DNA of 64,000 nt. Source: Lactarius indigo (taxonomy: Eukaryota > Basidiomycota > Agaricomycetes > Russulales > Russulaceae). Where the stretch lies: positions 620,001-684,000 of the forward strand of contig JAFKAC010000003.1 of the NCBI GenBank assembly GCA_025766275.1. The letters are read 5' to 3'. Both the position numbers and the translations under genes were made by a program. Position 1 is the stretch's first letter. Each line of letters begins with the position of its first letter. Below are positions 36,168-45,049 of the stretch, piece after piece. Below the pieces are notes generated by a model. It was not told the DNA's origin. It did no database searches and saw only the letters and a list, made by a program, of their open reading frames with translations.

Positions 36168-36624
36168 AACGATCGCGGCGAGCGCGAACCCATCGCCGCT
36201 ATCCCCCCAAGCGACGACCTCATCGGCGTTCGCGGAGTTTTCCCGAGCAACGACCAGCGTTCAAGCGCTGATGGAGTACGAGTTGGAGGGTTGGAAGAGG
36301 GTAGCGGCGGCGTGGCAGAAGGAGCAGCTGGACTCGGCAGCGGCCTGACTGAGGGAGATGCGCGAGCGACGGCAGCGATGGCGGCAGCTGAGGCTGGCCA
36401 TGACGACGAAGATTATTACCCAGCGAGACACACCTTCCTTCAAACGAAACGCGACCCTGATAATCCCCTCATCACGCCCTGGCTCGTCTACTCCGACGGG
36501 TCCCCCATGTATCAAGGACGTGTGCGCGTGCCTGGTGCCGCCGATCACCGTCCGTTCACCCCCGCCGAGGACCCCGCGCATGTCATTGCGCCTGAGGGGT
36601 TCAGGGCGAACCGACGACCCCATC

Positions 36625-37194
36625 TGTCACGTTTCGGACTTTCTGTGTTATGGTACGACGATTGACTGGGACCCTTACTGTACCGGTTGCAACTACGGCG
36701 GTAAGGTAGATTAGTTGCGGACTTACGATAGGCGATTACGAGTACGATAGGAGATTGCGCGTGGATTGCTGACTGAGGACGGTGCCACTAATACTAGTAG
36801 TAGTAGTATTAGGGTTCGAGCTACTTACGCGATACGTTGGACGCTACATTACTCTGACTCATAGCAGCGCTTGAAAGCCTGCTCGACTTGTATTTAACCT
36901 GGCTCGCAAAGACCAAGATACGCCATCTTGGTCTTCTTGAATCGCCACTTGTTGTTCTCCTATTACGACTCATTCCTCTCTCTCTTCTCTTTACTCTCTC
37001 TCTCTTCTCTTTAAATCTTACGCAGTGTCCAACTTCGTTTGTGACCGACAAGACTGAACTTTGCCGGTGTACCTTCGCGTATTCACTTAGGCAAGCACAC
37101 GGACCTTCGTGTCATCGTGTGGAGCATATCATCGCGTTAAGTTGTTATCGCCTCTTTCGAGCTCAAGTCGAGCTGACGCCGTGGCGGCGTTACA
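36625..37194 (+). repeat. 5' LTR of A3
   Basis: TGTCACGTTTCGG to GGCGTTACA. It contains the 9-bp inverted repeat CTAATACTA / TAGTATTAG (36788-36812), TATTTAA (36891-36897), a hairpin AAGACCAAGAT acgcc ATCTTGGTCTT (36909-36935) and a CT-rich tract (36968-37015). Confidence 0.95.
36925..36935 (+). promoter_or_regulatory. Presumed 5' end of A3 transcript (self-primer)
   Basis: ATCTTGGTCTT begins 34 nt below the start of TATTTAA. It is the exact reverse complement of the PBS at 37197-37207. In Tf1 the first 11 nt of the mRNA serve as primer. The start site itself is inferred. Confidence 0.65.
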
Positions 37195-37196
37195 TT

Positions 37197-37207
37197 AAGA
37201 CCAAGAT
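37197..37207 (+). promoter_or_regulatory. Primer-binding site of A3
   Basis: AAGACCAAGAT starts two bases (TT) inside the 5' LTR end. It does not look like the complement of a tRNA 3' end (no TGG start) but pairs perfectly with the LTR sequence at 36925-36935. Confidence 0.7.
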
Positions 37208-37213
37208 ACCATC

Positions 37214-39265
37214 GTGGCTGTAACAACCAGAGACCAGTGGACCAGTTTCCGTCCCTATTCGCTCCCAAGAAGAGGAGAACGCAACGTCCCTACGTGCTTT
37301 TTACAAAACGCCAGCTGGAGGGAAAGACAAGAAGAAACCGGATATTTCGTCGAATTTAACGGACCTAGCAGGTTCCGCCCAGTTGAGTTCAACTTCGACC
37401 ACCTGTGCTGGGTAGAAGTTACGTGGAACCCCATAGACTCCCAGTGGGACGCCATACGGCCAGCAGGACCCAGATATCGGTGCGATATCGACGCACGAGA
37501 GCTCAATAGCCGAGCCGACTGGGGCCCTATTGACGGGCAAGTACGAGAACACTCCACTGGAGAAGTAGTGTCAGAAGAAGGGCAAAGTCAAGAAGAAGAC
37601 GAAGAAAGCGAAGGACGAGAGCCAGAACAAACCGAAACCAGCGGAGGAGCAATACAGGATCTCCTCATTGAACGAGCTGAGTCCGCACACATTACAGAGC
37701 CAGAACCAATTCATATTAGGTCGCCAGCTATCATGGCAACCTTGACACAAGCTATGGAAGAAGTGGCCGTCGAGGAAGCGCGTGCCATAAGAGCAGAGGC
37801 AAGAGACATCCTCATGCCCATCAATCCAGAGACCGGAGTACGAATGACCGCGGACGACGCCGCAATCTTCCGAGCCATCGGATCAGACAGGGGAGACCCC
37901 CCATCCGAACGCCGACCAGCCATGGAACTACCTCCGGGGATGGGAGGACCCAATGGAGATCCACCACCCCCACCTGGAGGAGGAGTCCCATTCGACTTAC
38001 GAAGAACTGAACCACCAAGAGGACCACCCGCCGGACCGCCGAGTGGCGGCGGCGGCGGAGGAGGAGGGGGAGGTGGCGGCGACGCTGGAGGGGGAGGCCA
38101 TCATAACGAAAAACTAACCGGCGAGCCACCTTCTATTTTTGACGGAGACAGACTTAAGGTGGACCAATTTTTGACACAGTGGCACGTATACTGGGGCATG
38201 AACTTGGATGCCCCCATCATGCGCAACGACTACAGAAGATGCCTTCTGTTTTTATCCTACATCAAAGGCGGAGCGGTCAGCGAATGGGTCTTGTCCTTCC
38301 TGAACTGGCTCAATAGGCAAATACAACGGGGGATCAGTCCCTACACCCGCGATCTGTGGGAGGCCGTAGCGGACGGTTTTAGCCAACGGTTTGAGAACAC
38401 ATTGGAGCGCGAGCAGGCACAAGCAATACTACGAAAGGGGTTTAAGATGACGGGAGAGGACATTGACAAGTACGTCAATGATTTCGAACAGCTCGCGCGG
38501 AAAGCTCATTACCGCCTCAACGAACCACAAACAATCGACCTCTTCACATCGGGCCTGCCGAGGGAGCTGTTCAAAAACGCATTCCAATTTGACGACCCAG
38601 TCACGTTCGATGATTGGAAAAGGGCCGTGCTCAAACGACAGAAGAACTACATTCACCTCAAGGCACGGCTCAACGAATACAAAAATACCCCTACGCAGTC
38701 CAAGAAACAGACCGGCAACGCAGGATGGACGCTCCCGCAAAACTTACCCCAAACTAACCCCTGGGCCATGGATACCTCGGCCGATCGAGCCAAGGTACGG
38801 CTAGCAGGATCTGAGGAAATTGACTTCAACAAACTACCCCACCGAGAGTGGCCAACGCCGCCGTTCCCGCCCAGAGGAGGACCAGGTGCGAGGGGACGAG
38901 GAAGGGGGGGGGTACGACGAGACTTAAGGAACGTCCTTTGTTATAACTGCGATGCCCCGGGTCACCTCTCACGAAATTGCCCGTACCCACGACGACAGAG
39001 ACAGTGGAACGCGCCGTCTAGCAGTCGCATGACCGAAACCATGGGATACCCCCCAGGGCCTGTGTCACAATACGAACCCTCACTGCCCGGGTACATGACC
39101 CCGGCACCTAGCGCAACACCGGCGCCTCAAATCAACGCGGCAAGCACGAAGACAGCAGGAGAACAAGCAAAAGAGTGGCTCACGCAGGTGGCCAATAGTA
39201 CGGACGAGGTAAAAGACCTCATCCTTCAAGATTTGTGGGGAAAGGAGGGTTTTCGGGACGCCTGA
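37214..39265 (+). CDS. gag: A3 gag polyprotein
   Basis: The structural polyprotein is open for 683 codons. Residues 1-170 hold a conserved region (RDQWTSFRPYSLPRRGERN; FNFDHLCWVEVTWNP; LNSRADWGPIDG) with no Met codon. The first ATG is codon 174 (37733). Next come a Glu-rich stretch and a Gly-rich tract at about 277-298. Capsid-like helices follow (GMNLDAPIMRNDYRRCLLF; GEDIDKYVNDFEQLARKAHY; FDDWKRAVLKRQKNYIHL), then an Arg/Gly segment and one CCHC knuckle CYNCDAPGHLSRNC near 577-590. I list the whole open frame because it is conserved in A1 and A2. How translation starts upstream of 37733 is unknown. It ends TGA, 10 nt after the slippery heptamer. Confidence 0.88.
   Translation: MAVTTRDQWTSFRPYSLPRRGERNVPTCFLQNASWRERQEETGYFVEFNGPSRFRPVEFNFDHLCWVEVTWNPIDSQWDAIRPAGPRYRCDIDARELNSRADWGPIDGQVREHSTGEVVSEEGQSQEEDEESEGREPEQTETSGGAIQDLLIERAESAHITEPEPIHIRSPAIMATLTQAMEEVAVEEARAIRAEARDILMPINPETGVRMTADDAAIFRAIGSDRGDPPSERRPAMELPPGMGGPNGDPPPPPGGGVPFDLRRTEPPRGPPAGPPSGGGGGGGGGGGGDAGGGGHHNEKLTGEPPSIFDGDRLKVDQFLTQWHVYWGMNLDAPIMRNDYRRCLLFLSYIKGGAVSEWVLSFLNWLNRQIQRGISPYTRDLWEAVADGFSQRFENTLEREQAQAILRKGFKMTGEDIDKYVNDFEQLARKAHYRLNEPQTIDLFTSGLPRELFKNAFQFDDPVTFDDWKRAVLKRQKNYIHLKARLNEYKNTPTQSKKQTGNAGWTLPQNLPQTNPWAMDTSADRAKVRLAGSEEIDFNKLPHREWPTPPFPPRGGPGARGRGRGGVRRDLRNVLCYNCDAPGHLSRNCPYPRRQRQWNAPSSSRMTETMGYPPGPVSQYEPSLPGYMTPAPSATPAPQINAASTKTAGEQAKEWLTQVANSTDEVKDLILQDLWGKEGFRDA
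39247..39253 (+). promoter_or_regulatory. Gag-Pol -1 frameshift heptamer
   Basis: G_GGT_TTT in the gag frame fits X_XXY_YYZ. pol is in the -1 frame and open from here. The same heptamer is kept in A1 (47436-47442). Family B has GGATTTT at the matching place (62528-62534, minus). Confidence 0.7.
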
Positions 39266-42200
39266 ACCCGTCAGTCTGGGTGAGGGCTCTACAATGTAAT
39301 TCTGTAATTGTGACAACGCGCTATCGATCCCTACGAATTCCAGTGACTGTCCGAACGAATTACCAAACGACTGAAACAAACGCACTGGTTGACTCAGGAG
39401 CAACCGACAATTTTATCAAACCAAGTATGGCGGCCAGGACAGGAATCCTGGTACAGACGTTGGAAACGCCTCGCAAAATATGGAACATAGACAACACGGA
39501 AAACAAAGCTGGGTTAATCACTCATTACGTTAACCTAGAAGTGAAAACACGTGGACAGATAAAGAAGATGACCTTTCTGGTCACCGATCTCGGAAGTGAA
39601 AATATGGTACTCGGATACCCATGGCTAAGCGCCTTCGAACCCACTATTAGCTGGGCTACGGCAACCACACACCCCGACGTACAACCCGTAGTGCTAGCCA
39701 CCACGGAAGAACTGCTTACCACATCGGCAACTCGCGCCCTAGTCGTCGCGGAGAAGGAGGATATCCTACAAGAGCTGCACGAAGAAACCTTCGCACGAGC
39801 CACAACCTCGACGGAGTTGGCCATATCAGCAAAACAACAGCAAACGGCAGCTGTGCTGCCGCCCGAATACGAGGAGTTTCGCATACTCTTTAACGAGCAG
39901 GCCTCACATCGTTTCCCCCCTGCAAGGCCGTGGGATCACGCAATTGACTTCAAACCATCAGCACCGGCGGCTATAGACTGCAAGATATACCCCATGACCC
40001 AAAAAGAGGAAGGCGAACTCAAGGAGTTCTTAGACGAAAAGTTGAAGCAGGGCTATCTGCGTCCCTCCATATCCCCGTACGCGTCTTCCTTCTTTTTTGT
40101 TAAAAAGAAGGACGGAAAACTACGCCCCGTCCAGGACTATCGCGTCATCAATTCGCACACTGTCCGCAACCAATACCCGCTGCCGCTCATCCAAGATCTC
40201 ATTCTGGACCTCAGTAACGCCCACATATACACCAAACTCGATATTCGATGGGGCTACAACAACATACGCATTCGCGACGGCGATCAAGAGAAGGCGGCAT
40301 TCAAGACCAAATTCGGTCTCTTCGAGCCAACAGTAATGTTCTTTGGCCTCACCAACTCTCCGGCCACCTTCCAAGCGATGATGAACCACATATACCGCGA
40401 TACGATCGCGAAGCACGATCGCCTTGGCACTACGATACGTGTCTATATGGATGATATCGGTATCGCGACTCACTTCGACCATGATCTAGCCGCCCATGTT
40501 TCGGCCGTCCGCGACGTCCTGCGCGTCGCCAAAGAGCACGACCTCTACTTCAAACTCGAGAAGTGCCTTTTCCATCAACCGCGAATGGATTACCTGGGGG
40601 TAATCCTTGAAAAGGGGGTAACTCGCATGGACCCCGTAAAAGTTCAAGGCATTAAAGACTGGCCAACGCCCACGAAAGTCAAGGACGTTCGATCCTTCCT
40701 TGGCTTCTGCAACTTTTACAGACTTTTCATTCGCGGTTTCGCGAACCATGCAAAGCCGCTGACCAACCTAACACGAAAAGATGAGGAGTGGAGATGGACA
40801 GACGTGGAAGAAAAGGCATTCAACACCTTAAAACGCCTCGTAACGGAGGAACCGGTGCTCGCACACCCAGTCCTCCAAGATCCGTTCGAATTAGAGGTTG
40901 ACGCCTCGGGATACGCGGTGGGAGCTGTACTCCTGCAAAAGAAAGCTGATGGAAAGCGACACCCGATAGGATATTACTCCGCAACGCTCTCCGAAGCCGA
41001 GCGCAACTACGACATCTACGACCTGGAATTACTGGCCATAGTCAAGGCGCTGCGTAACTGGCGACCGCTACTCGCAGGAGCCCCACACAAGATCAAAATT
41101 TACTCGGATCACCTCAACCTGCAGTACTGGAAATCCCCGCAGAAGATCAGTAGACGCGTCGCTAGGGAAGTGTTAGAACTTTCCGAATATGACTTTGAAA
41201 TTCACCACATTAAAGGGAAGAACAATGGACGAGCAGACGCGCTGTCGCGTCGACCAGACTACGACCAGGGAACGGAAGACAACAATGAAGTAGTGGTACT
41301 GCCACCCGAAATCTTTGTCCGGACCCTTAACGCGGCAAGAACATTCACCCTCAATCCGAACCTGTTGCAACCGCGACATCAACAAGATGAGGAAGTAATC
41401 AAGGTATGGGCGGACCCCCACCAGTTGAAGAAGATACAAGGAGAATGGTATAAGGACGGTAGGTTCGTAATAACCGGACCAGCATCAACGCATCGCGTAC
41501 TGATCCACGACCACCATGACTTGCCAATACATGGTCACCCCGGAATCGCAAAAACACAACGAATCCTGGAGAGGCACTATTGGTGGCCGCGACTGCGAAA
41601 GGATGTGTACGAATATGTCCAAGGATGTGCGGAATGTCAACGAAACAAGGTGAACACGCGCCCCATACGGGCAGCATTGCACCCCATCACACCGATACTC
41701 GACGCGCTCCCCTTCCAAACGGTGGCGATCGACTTCATTACCAAGTTACCGACATCCGAGGGGCATGACAGCATCCTCACCGTCACCGACCACGATTGCA
41801 GCAAAGCCTCGGTGTTTATACCGTGCCGAGAAGAGATAACCGCAGAAGAAACCGCCGCGTTGTACGTCAGTCACGTTTTTAAACGATTCGGACTACCGCG
41901 CAAAATCATCAGCGACCGAGACCCTCGCTTCACGTCCAAGTTCACAAGAGAAGCGTGCCGAATTCTGGGGGTACAGCAAAATATATCCACGGCGTACCAC
42001 CCACGCACCGACGGACAGTCGGAAAGGACCAATCAGTGGTTGGAGCAATACCTACGTTTCTGGGTGAATGAACGCCAAAACAACTGGACCACGTATCTGC
42101 CAATAGCCGAATTCGCGCACAACAACTGGCCCCATGAACACATGAAACAGTCACCGTTCCAGCTCCTGATGGGATACGACCCGCGAGCTGATTGGACCGA

Positions 42201-43968
42201 TAAGCCATCCCCTATCCCACAAGTAACCACGCGACTGACACAGCTGAAAGAAGCTAGAAGGGACGCCCAACGCCTTATGAAGAAGGCGCAAGAGACGTGG
42301 GTGCGCAACAAAGATACGCCCAAGTTCCGCATCAACGACCTCGTGTGGTTAGAAGGGAAGCACCTTCGAACCAATCAACCCACGGCAAAATTAGCGGCGC
42401 GACGCCACGGACCTTTCAGGGTGATCCAGGTGATGTCACCCTATAATTATCGATTAGAACTTCCCACGCAATGGAGCATACATCCAGTGTTCCACATCGA
42501 TCTTCTCACGCCCTACAAGCAAACTCCCTTACATGGGGAAAACTTTACGCGCCCACCGCCGGAACTAATTGATGGCGAAGAAGAATACGAGGTCGAGGCC
42601 ATTCTGGACTCCCGGCACTTCGGCAGAGGCAGACGCTTGCAATACCTCGTTAAGTGGAAGGGGTACCCAGACTCGGAGAACCAGTGGATCAACAAGGATG
42701 ACGTCTTTGCGCCGGAAGCGCTCCGCCTATATCAGGAAACGCAAGCGCACGGGCAACAAGTTAAAACAAGGAGCGCAAAAGCCCAGGGAAGTCAACCCTC
42801 TTTCCTTCGATCTCTCACATCTTCCATGCCTACTTCCCCTCTGCGCCATGTCACCCAAGCAGCGCTCCTCGACTCCCTCGCACAAGACGCCCACGCCCTC
42901 TTGGCTGAGGACGACGACACCGAGGTACCCAACCCTCAAATCACACCATGGACGCCTCTTAGACCAACCGAGGGGCCCATCACCGCTCAAGAGTGGGCCC
43001 ATGTCATCAGCCGATTCCCCGATCCAACCACCACTCCCGACGGAGAGATCGTCCACGTCTTTCGAGACGAGCACGGGCAGCGCGAGCCGATCGCCGCTAT
43101 CCCCCCAAGCGACGACCTCATCGGCGTTCGCGGAGTTTTCCCGAGCAACGACCAGCGTTCAAGCGCTGATGGAGTACGAGTTGGAGGGGTGGAAGAGAGT
43201 AGCGGCGGAGTGGCAGAAGGAGCAGTTGGACTCGGCCGCGGCCCGACTGAGGGAGATGCGCGAGCGACGGCAGCGATGGAGGCTGCTGAGGCTGGCCATG
43301 ACGACGACGATTACTACCCGGCACGCCACGCCTTCCTTCGAACGAAAAGCGACCCTACTAATCCCCTCATCACGCCCTGGCTCGTCTACACCGACGGGTC
43401 CCCCATGTATCGAGGACGTGTGCGTGTGCCCGGCGCCGCCGATCATCGTACGTTCACCGCCGCCGACGACCCCGCGCATGTCATTGCGCCTGAAGGGTTC
43501 CGGGCGAACCGACGACCCCATCACATTCGATACCCCATCACCGGGCCCGACGGAGTAGAGCGGGACGCGTCCCATGTTCAAATCATCGGAGGGGCTGACC
43601 CCCTCATACTAGGAGTTATACCAGGGTCGCCACACGTCTACGGTAAGCCCTTCTACGCCGAGCCGCACGTATCCGCCGCTCTCCGCCCTACGTACCCCCA
43701 CGAAGACCTGGTCGTCTTCGAGGCGGACCGCGTCACGGATCGCGCGCTCAACCGCATCAACGACGAGTCACTCACCGCCGAGGTCACGCGCTTCCGCGCG
43801 GCTAGCTACGAGCTAGACCGACTTCAGGCCCGGGTGGGTCAGCTTCGCGCCATGATCCACTGCGCGCAGGATGACCGCCGCGACTCCATCTATCGACTGG
43901 AGCGCGCTACGGCCCTCGAACGCATCGCCGACGAGCAACGCGACTGGCCGGCAAGGGACTTTCGGTGA
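39250..43968 (+). CDS. pol: A3 pol polyprotein with chromodomain and long 3' extension
   Basis: The -1 frame is open for about 1572 codons. Numbering from 39235: aspartic protease LVDSGATDNF (53-56), EMVLGYPW-like flap end, reverse transcriptase with YMDDIGIATHF (about 404), RNase H ELEVDASGYAVGAVL (about 554). Then comes the integrase zinc domain (HGHPGIAKTQ, CAECQRN, about 757-800) and catalytic Asp (VAIDFITK), Asp (ISDRDPRF) and Glu (GQSERTNQ). The chromodomain EEYEVEAILDSRHFGRGRRL plus YLVKWKGYPDSENQWIN (about 1116-1160) identifies a chromovirus. About 400 further residues of unknown function follow, ending in a helical, charge-rich segment (LTAEVTRFRAASYELDRLQA). No defect is seen. Confidence 0.92.
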   Translation, partial: FSGRLNPSVWVRALQCNSVIVTTRYRSLRIPVTVRTNYQTTETNALVDSGATDNFIKPSMAARTGILVQTLETPRKIWNIDNTENKAGLITHYVNLEVKTRGQIKKMTFLVTDLGSENMVLGYPWLSAFEPTISWATATTHPDVQPVVLATTEELLTTSATRALVVAEKEDILQELHEETFARATTSTELAISAKQQQTAAVLPPEYEEFRILFNEQASHRFPPARPWDHAIDFKPSAPAAIDCKIYPMTQKEEGELKEFLDEKLKQGYLRPSISPYASSFFFVKKKDGKLRPVQDYRVINSHTVRNQYPLPLIQDLILDLSNAHIYTKLDIRWGYNNIRIRDGDQEKAAFKTKFGLFEPTVMFFGLTNSPATFQAMMNHIYRDTIAKHDRLGTTIRVYMDDIGIATHFDHDLAAHVSAVRDVLRVAKEHDLYFKLEKCLFHQPRMDYLGVILEKGVTRMDPVKVQGIKDWPTPTKVKDVRSFLGFCNFYRLFIRGFANHAKPLTNLTRKDEEWRWTDVEEKAFNTLKRLVTEEPVLAHPVLQDPFELEVDASGYAVGAVLLQKKADGKRHPIGYYSATLSEAERNYDIYDLELLAIVKALRNWRPLLAGAPHKIKIYSDHLNLQYWKSPQKISRRVAREVLELSEYDFEIHHIKGKNNGRADALSRRPDYDQGTEDNNEVVVLPPEIFVRTLNAARTFTLNPNLLQPRHQQDEEVIKVWADPHQLKKIQGEWYKDGRFVITGPASTHRVLIHDHHDLPIHGHPGIAKTQRILERHYWWPRLRKDVYEYVQGCAECQRNKVNTRPIRAALHPITPILDALPFQTVAIDFITKLPTSEGHDSILTVTDHDCSKASVFIPCREEITAEETAALYVSHVFKRFGLPRKIISDRDPRFTSKFTREACRILGVQQNISTAYHPRTDGQSERTNQWLEQYLRFWVNERQNNWTTYLPIAEFAHNNWPHEHMKQSPFQLLMGYDPRADWTDKPSPIPQVTTRLTQLKEARRDAQRLMKKAQETWVRNKDTPKFRINDLVWLEGKHLRTNQPTAKLAARRHGPFRVIQVMSPYNYRLELPTQWSIHPVFHIDLLTPYKQTPLHGENFTRPPPELIDGEEEYEVEAILDSRHFGRGRRLQYLVKWKGYPDSENQWINKDDVFAPEALRLYQETQAHGQQVKTRSAKAQGSQPSFLRSLTSSMPTSPLRHVTQAALLDSLAQDAHALLAEDDDTEVPNPQITPWTPLRPTEGPITAQEWAHVISRFPDPTTTPDGEIVHVFRDEHGQREPIAAIPPSDDLIGVRGVFPSNDQRSSADGVRVGGVEESSGGVAEGAVGLGRGPTEGDARATAAMEAAEAGHDDDDYYPARHAFLRTKSDPTNPLITPWLVYTDGSPMYRGRVRVPGAADHRTFTAADDPAHVIAPEGFRANRRPHHIRYPITGPDGVERDASHVQIIGGADPLILGVIPGSPHVYGKPFYAEPHVSAALRPTYPHEDLVVFEADRVTDRALNRINDESLTAEVTRFRAASYELDRLQARVGQLRAMIHCAQDDRRDSIYRLERATALERIADEQRDWPARDFR
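42848..43558 (+). other. Overlapping +1 frame inside the A3 pol extension
   Basis: An ATG-started frame of 236 codons (MSPKQRSSTPSHKTPTPSW...) overlaps the pol extension. It is Ser/Thr/Pro-rich, then gives a helical, Trp/Glu/Arg-rich stretch (ALMEYELEGWKRVAAEWQKE; QLDSAAARLREMRERRQRW). The start ATG and the helical stretch recur in A1 and A2, and the stretch in A5. It may be a second protein, a frameshift product, or a by-product of the pol frame's codon use. Confidence 0.4.
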
Positions 43969-43984
43969 GTCGGGGTCTCACGCT

Positions 43985-43997
43985 GAAAAGGGGGTGA
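43985..43997 (+). promoter_or_regulatory. Polypurine tract of A3
   Basis: GAAAAGGGGGTGA directly before the 3' LTR, the plus-strand primer site. Matching tracts precede the 3' LTRs of A1 and A2. Confidence 0.75.
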
Positions 43998-44567
43998 TGT
44001 CACGTTTCGGACTTTCTGTGTTATGGTACGACGATTGACTGGGACCCTTACTGTACCGGTTGCAACTACGGCGGTAAGGTAGATTAGTTGCGGACTTACG
44101 ATAGGCGATTACGAGTACGATAGGAGATTGCGCGTGGATTGCTGACTGAGGACGGTGCCACTAATACTAGTAGTAGTAGTATTAGGGTTCGAGCTACTTA
44201 CGCGATACGTTGGACGCTACATTACTCTGACTCATAGCAGCGCTTGAAAGCCTGCTCGACTTGTATTTAACCTGGCTCGCAAAGACCAAGATACGCCATC
44301 TTGGTCTTCTTGAATCGCCACTTGTTGTTCTCCTATTACGACTCATTCCTCTCTCTCTTCTCTTTACTCTCTCTCTCTTCTCTTTAAATCTTACGCAGTG
44401 TCCAACTTCGTTTGTGACCGACAAGACTGAACTTTGCCGGTGTACCTTCGCGTATTCACTTAGGCAAGCACACGGACCTTCGTGTCATCGTGTGGAGCAT
44501 ATCATCGCGTTAAGTTGTTATCGCCTCTTTCGAGCTCAAGTCGAGCTGACGCCGTGGCGGCGTTACA
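43998..44567 (+). repeat. 3' LTR of A3
   Basis: 570 bp, identical by eye to the 5' LTR and followed by the CCATC duplicate. Confidence 0.95.
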
Positions 44568-44572
44568 CCATC

Positions 44573-45018
44573 ACATTCGATACCCCATCACCGGGCCCGA
44601 CAGAGTAGAGAGGGACGCGTCACATGTCCAAATCATCGGAGGGGCGGACCCCCTCATACTAGGAGTTATACCGGGCTCGCCACACGTCTATGGTAAGCCC
44701 CTTTACGCTGAGCCTCACGTGTCCGCGGCGCTCCGCCCCACGTACCCGCACGAAGACCTTGTTGTCTTTGAGGCGGACAAGATCACCGACCGCGCACTCA
44801 ATCGTATCAACGACGAGTCGCTCACCGCGGAAGTTACGCGCTTCCGCGCGGCCAGCTACGAGCTGGATCGACTTCGAGCGAGGGTGAGCCAACTCCGCGC
44901 AATGATCGAATGCGCACAAGACGACCGACGCGACGCCATCTACCGCTTGGAACGCGCCACCGCGTTAGAGCGTATTGCCGATGAACAGCGCGATTGGCCG
45001 GCCCGCGACTTTCGGTGA
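44573..45018 (+). pseudogene. A2 pol extension, last part, resumed after A3
   Basis: From the CCATC duplicate the frame reads ITFDTP / YPITGPDRVERDASHVQIIG depending on frame. The latter is the pol frame and ends DFR-TGA at 45018. Sequence before A3 (RANRRPH) joins it directly when A3 and one CCATC are removed. Confidence 0.8.
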
Positions 45019-45049
45019 GCCTGGGGTCTCACGCTAGAAAAGGAGGTGA

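Larger units (their letters stand above)
36625..44567 (+). mobile_element. Gypsy family A copy A3, complete and possibly competent
   Basis: 7943 bp. LTRs 36625-37194 and 43998-44567 are 570 bp each, and I saw no difference between them. Target-site duplication CCATC is at 36620-36624 and 44568-44572. gag and pol frames are open, with catalytic residues of protease, RT and integrase in place, a self-priming PBS, a slippery heptamer and a purine tract. It is the youngest element in the island by nesting, LTR identity and CpG content. Confidence 0.95.
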
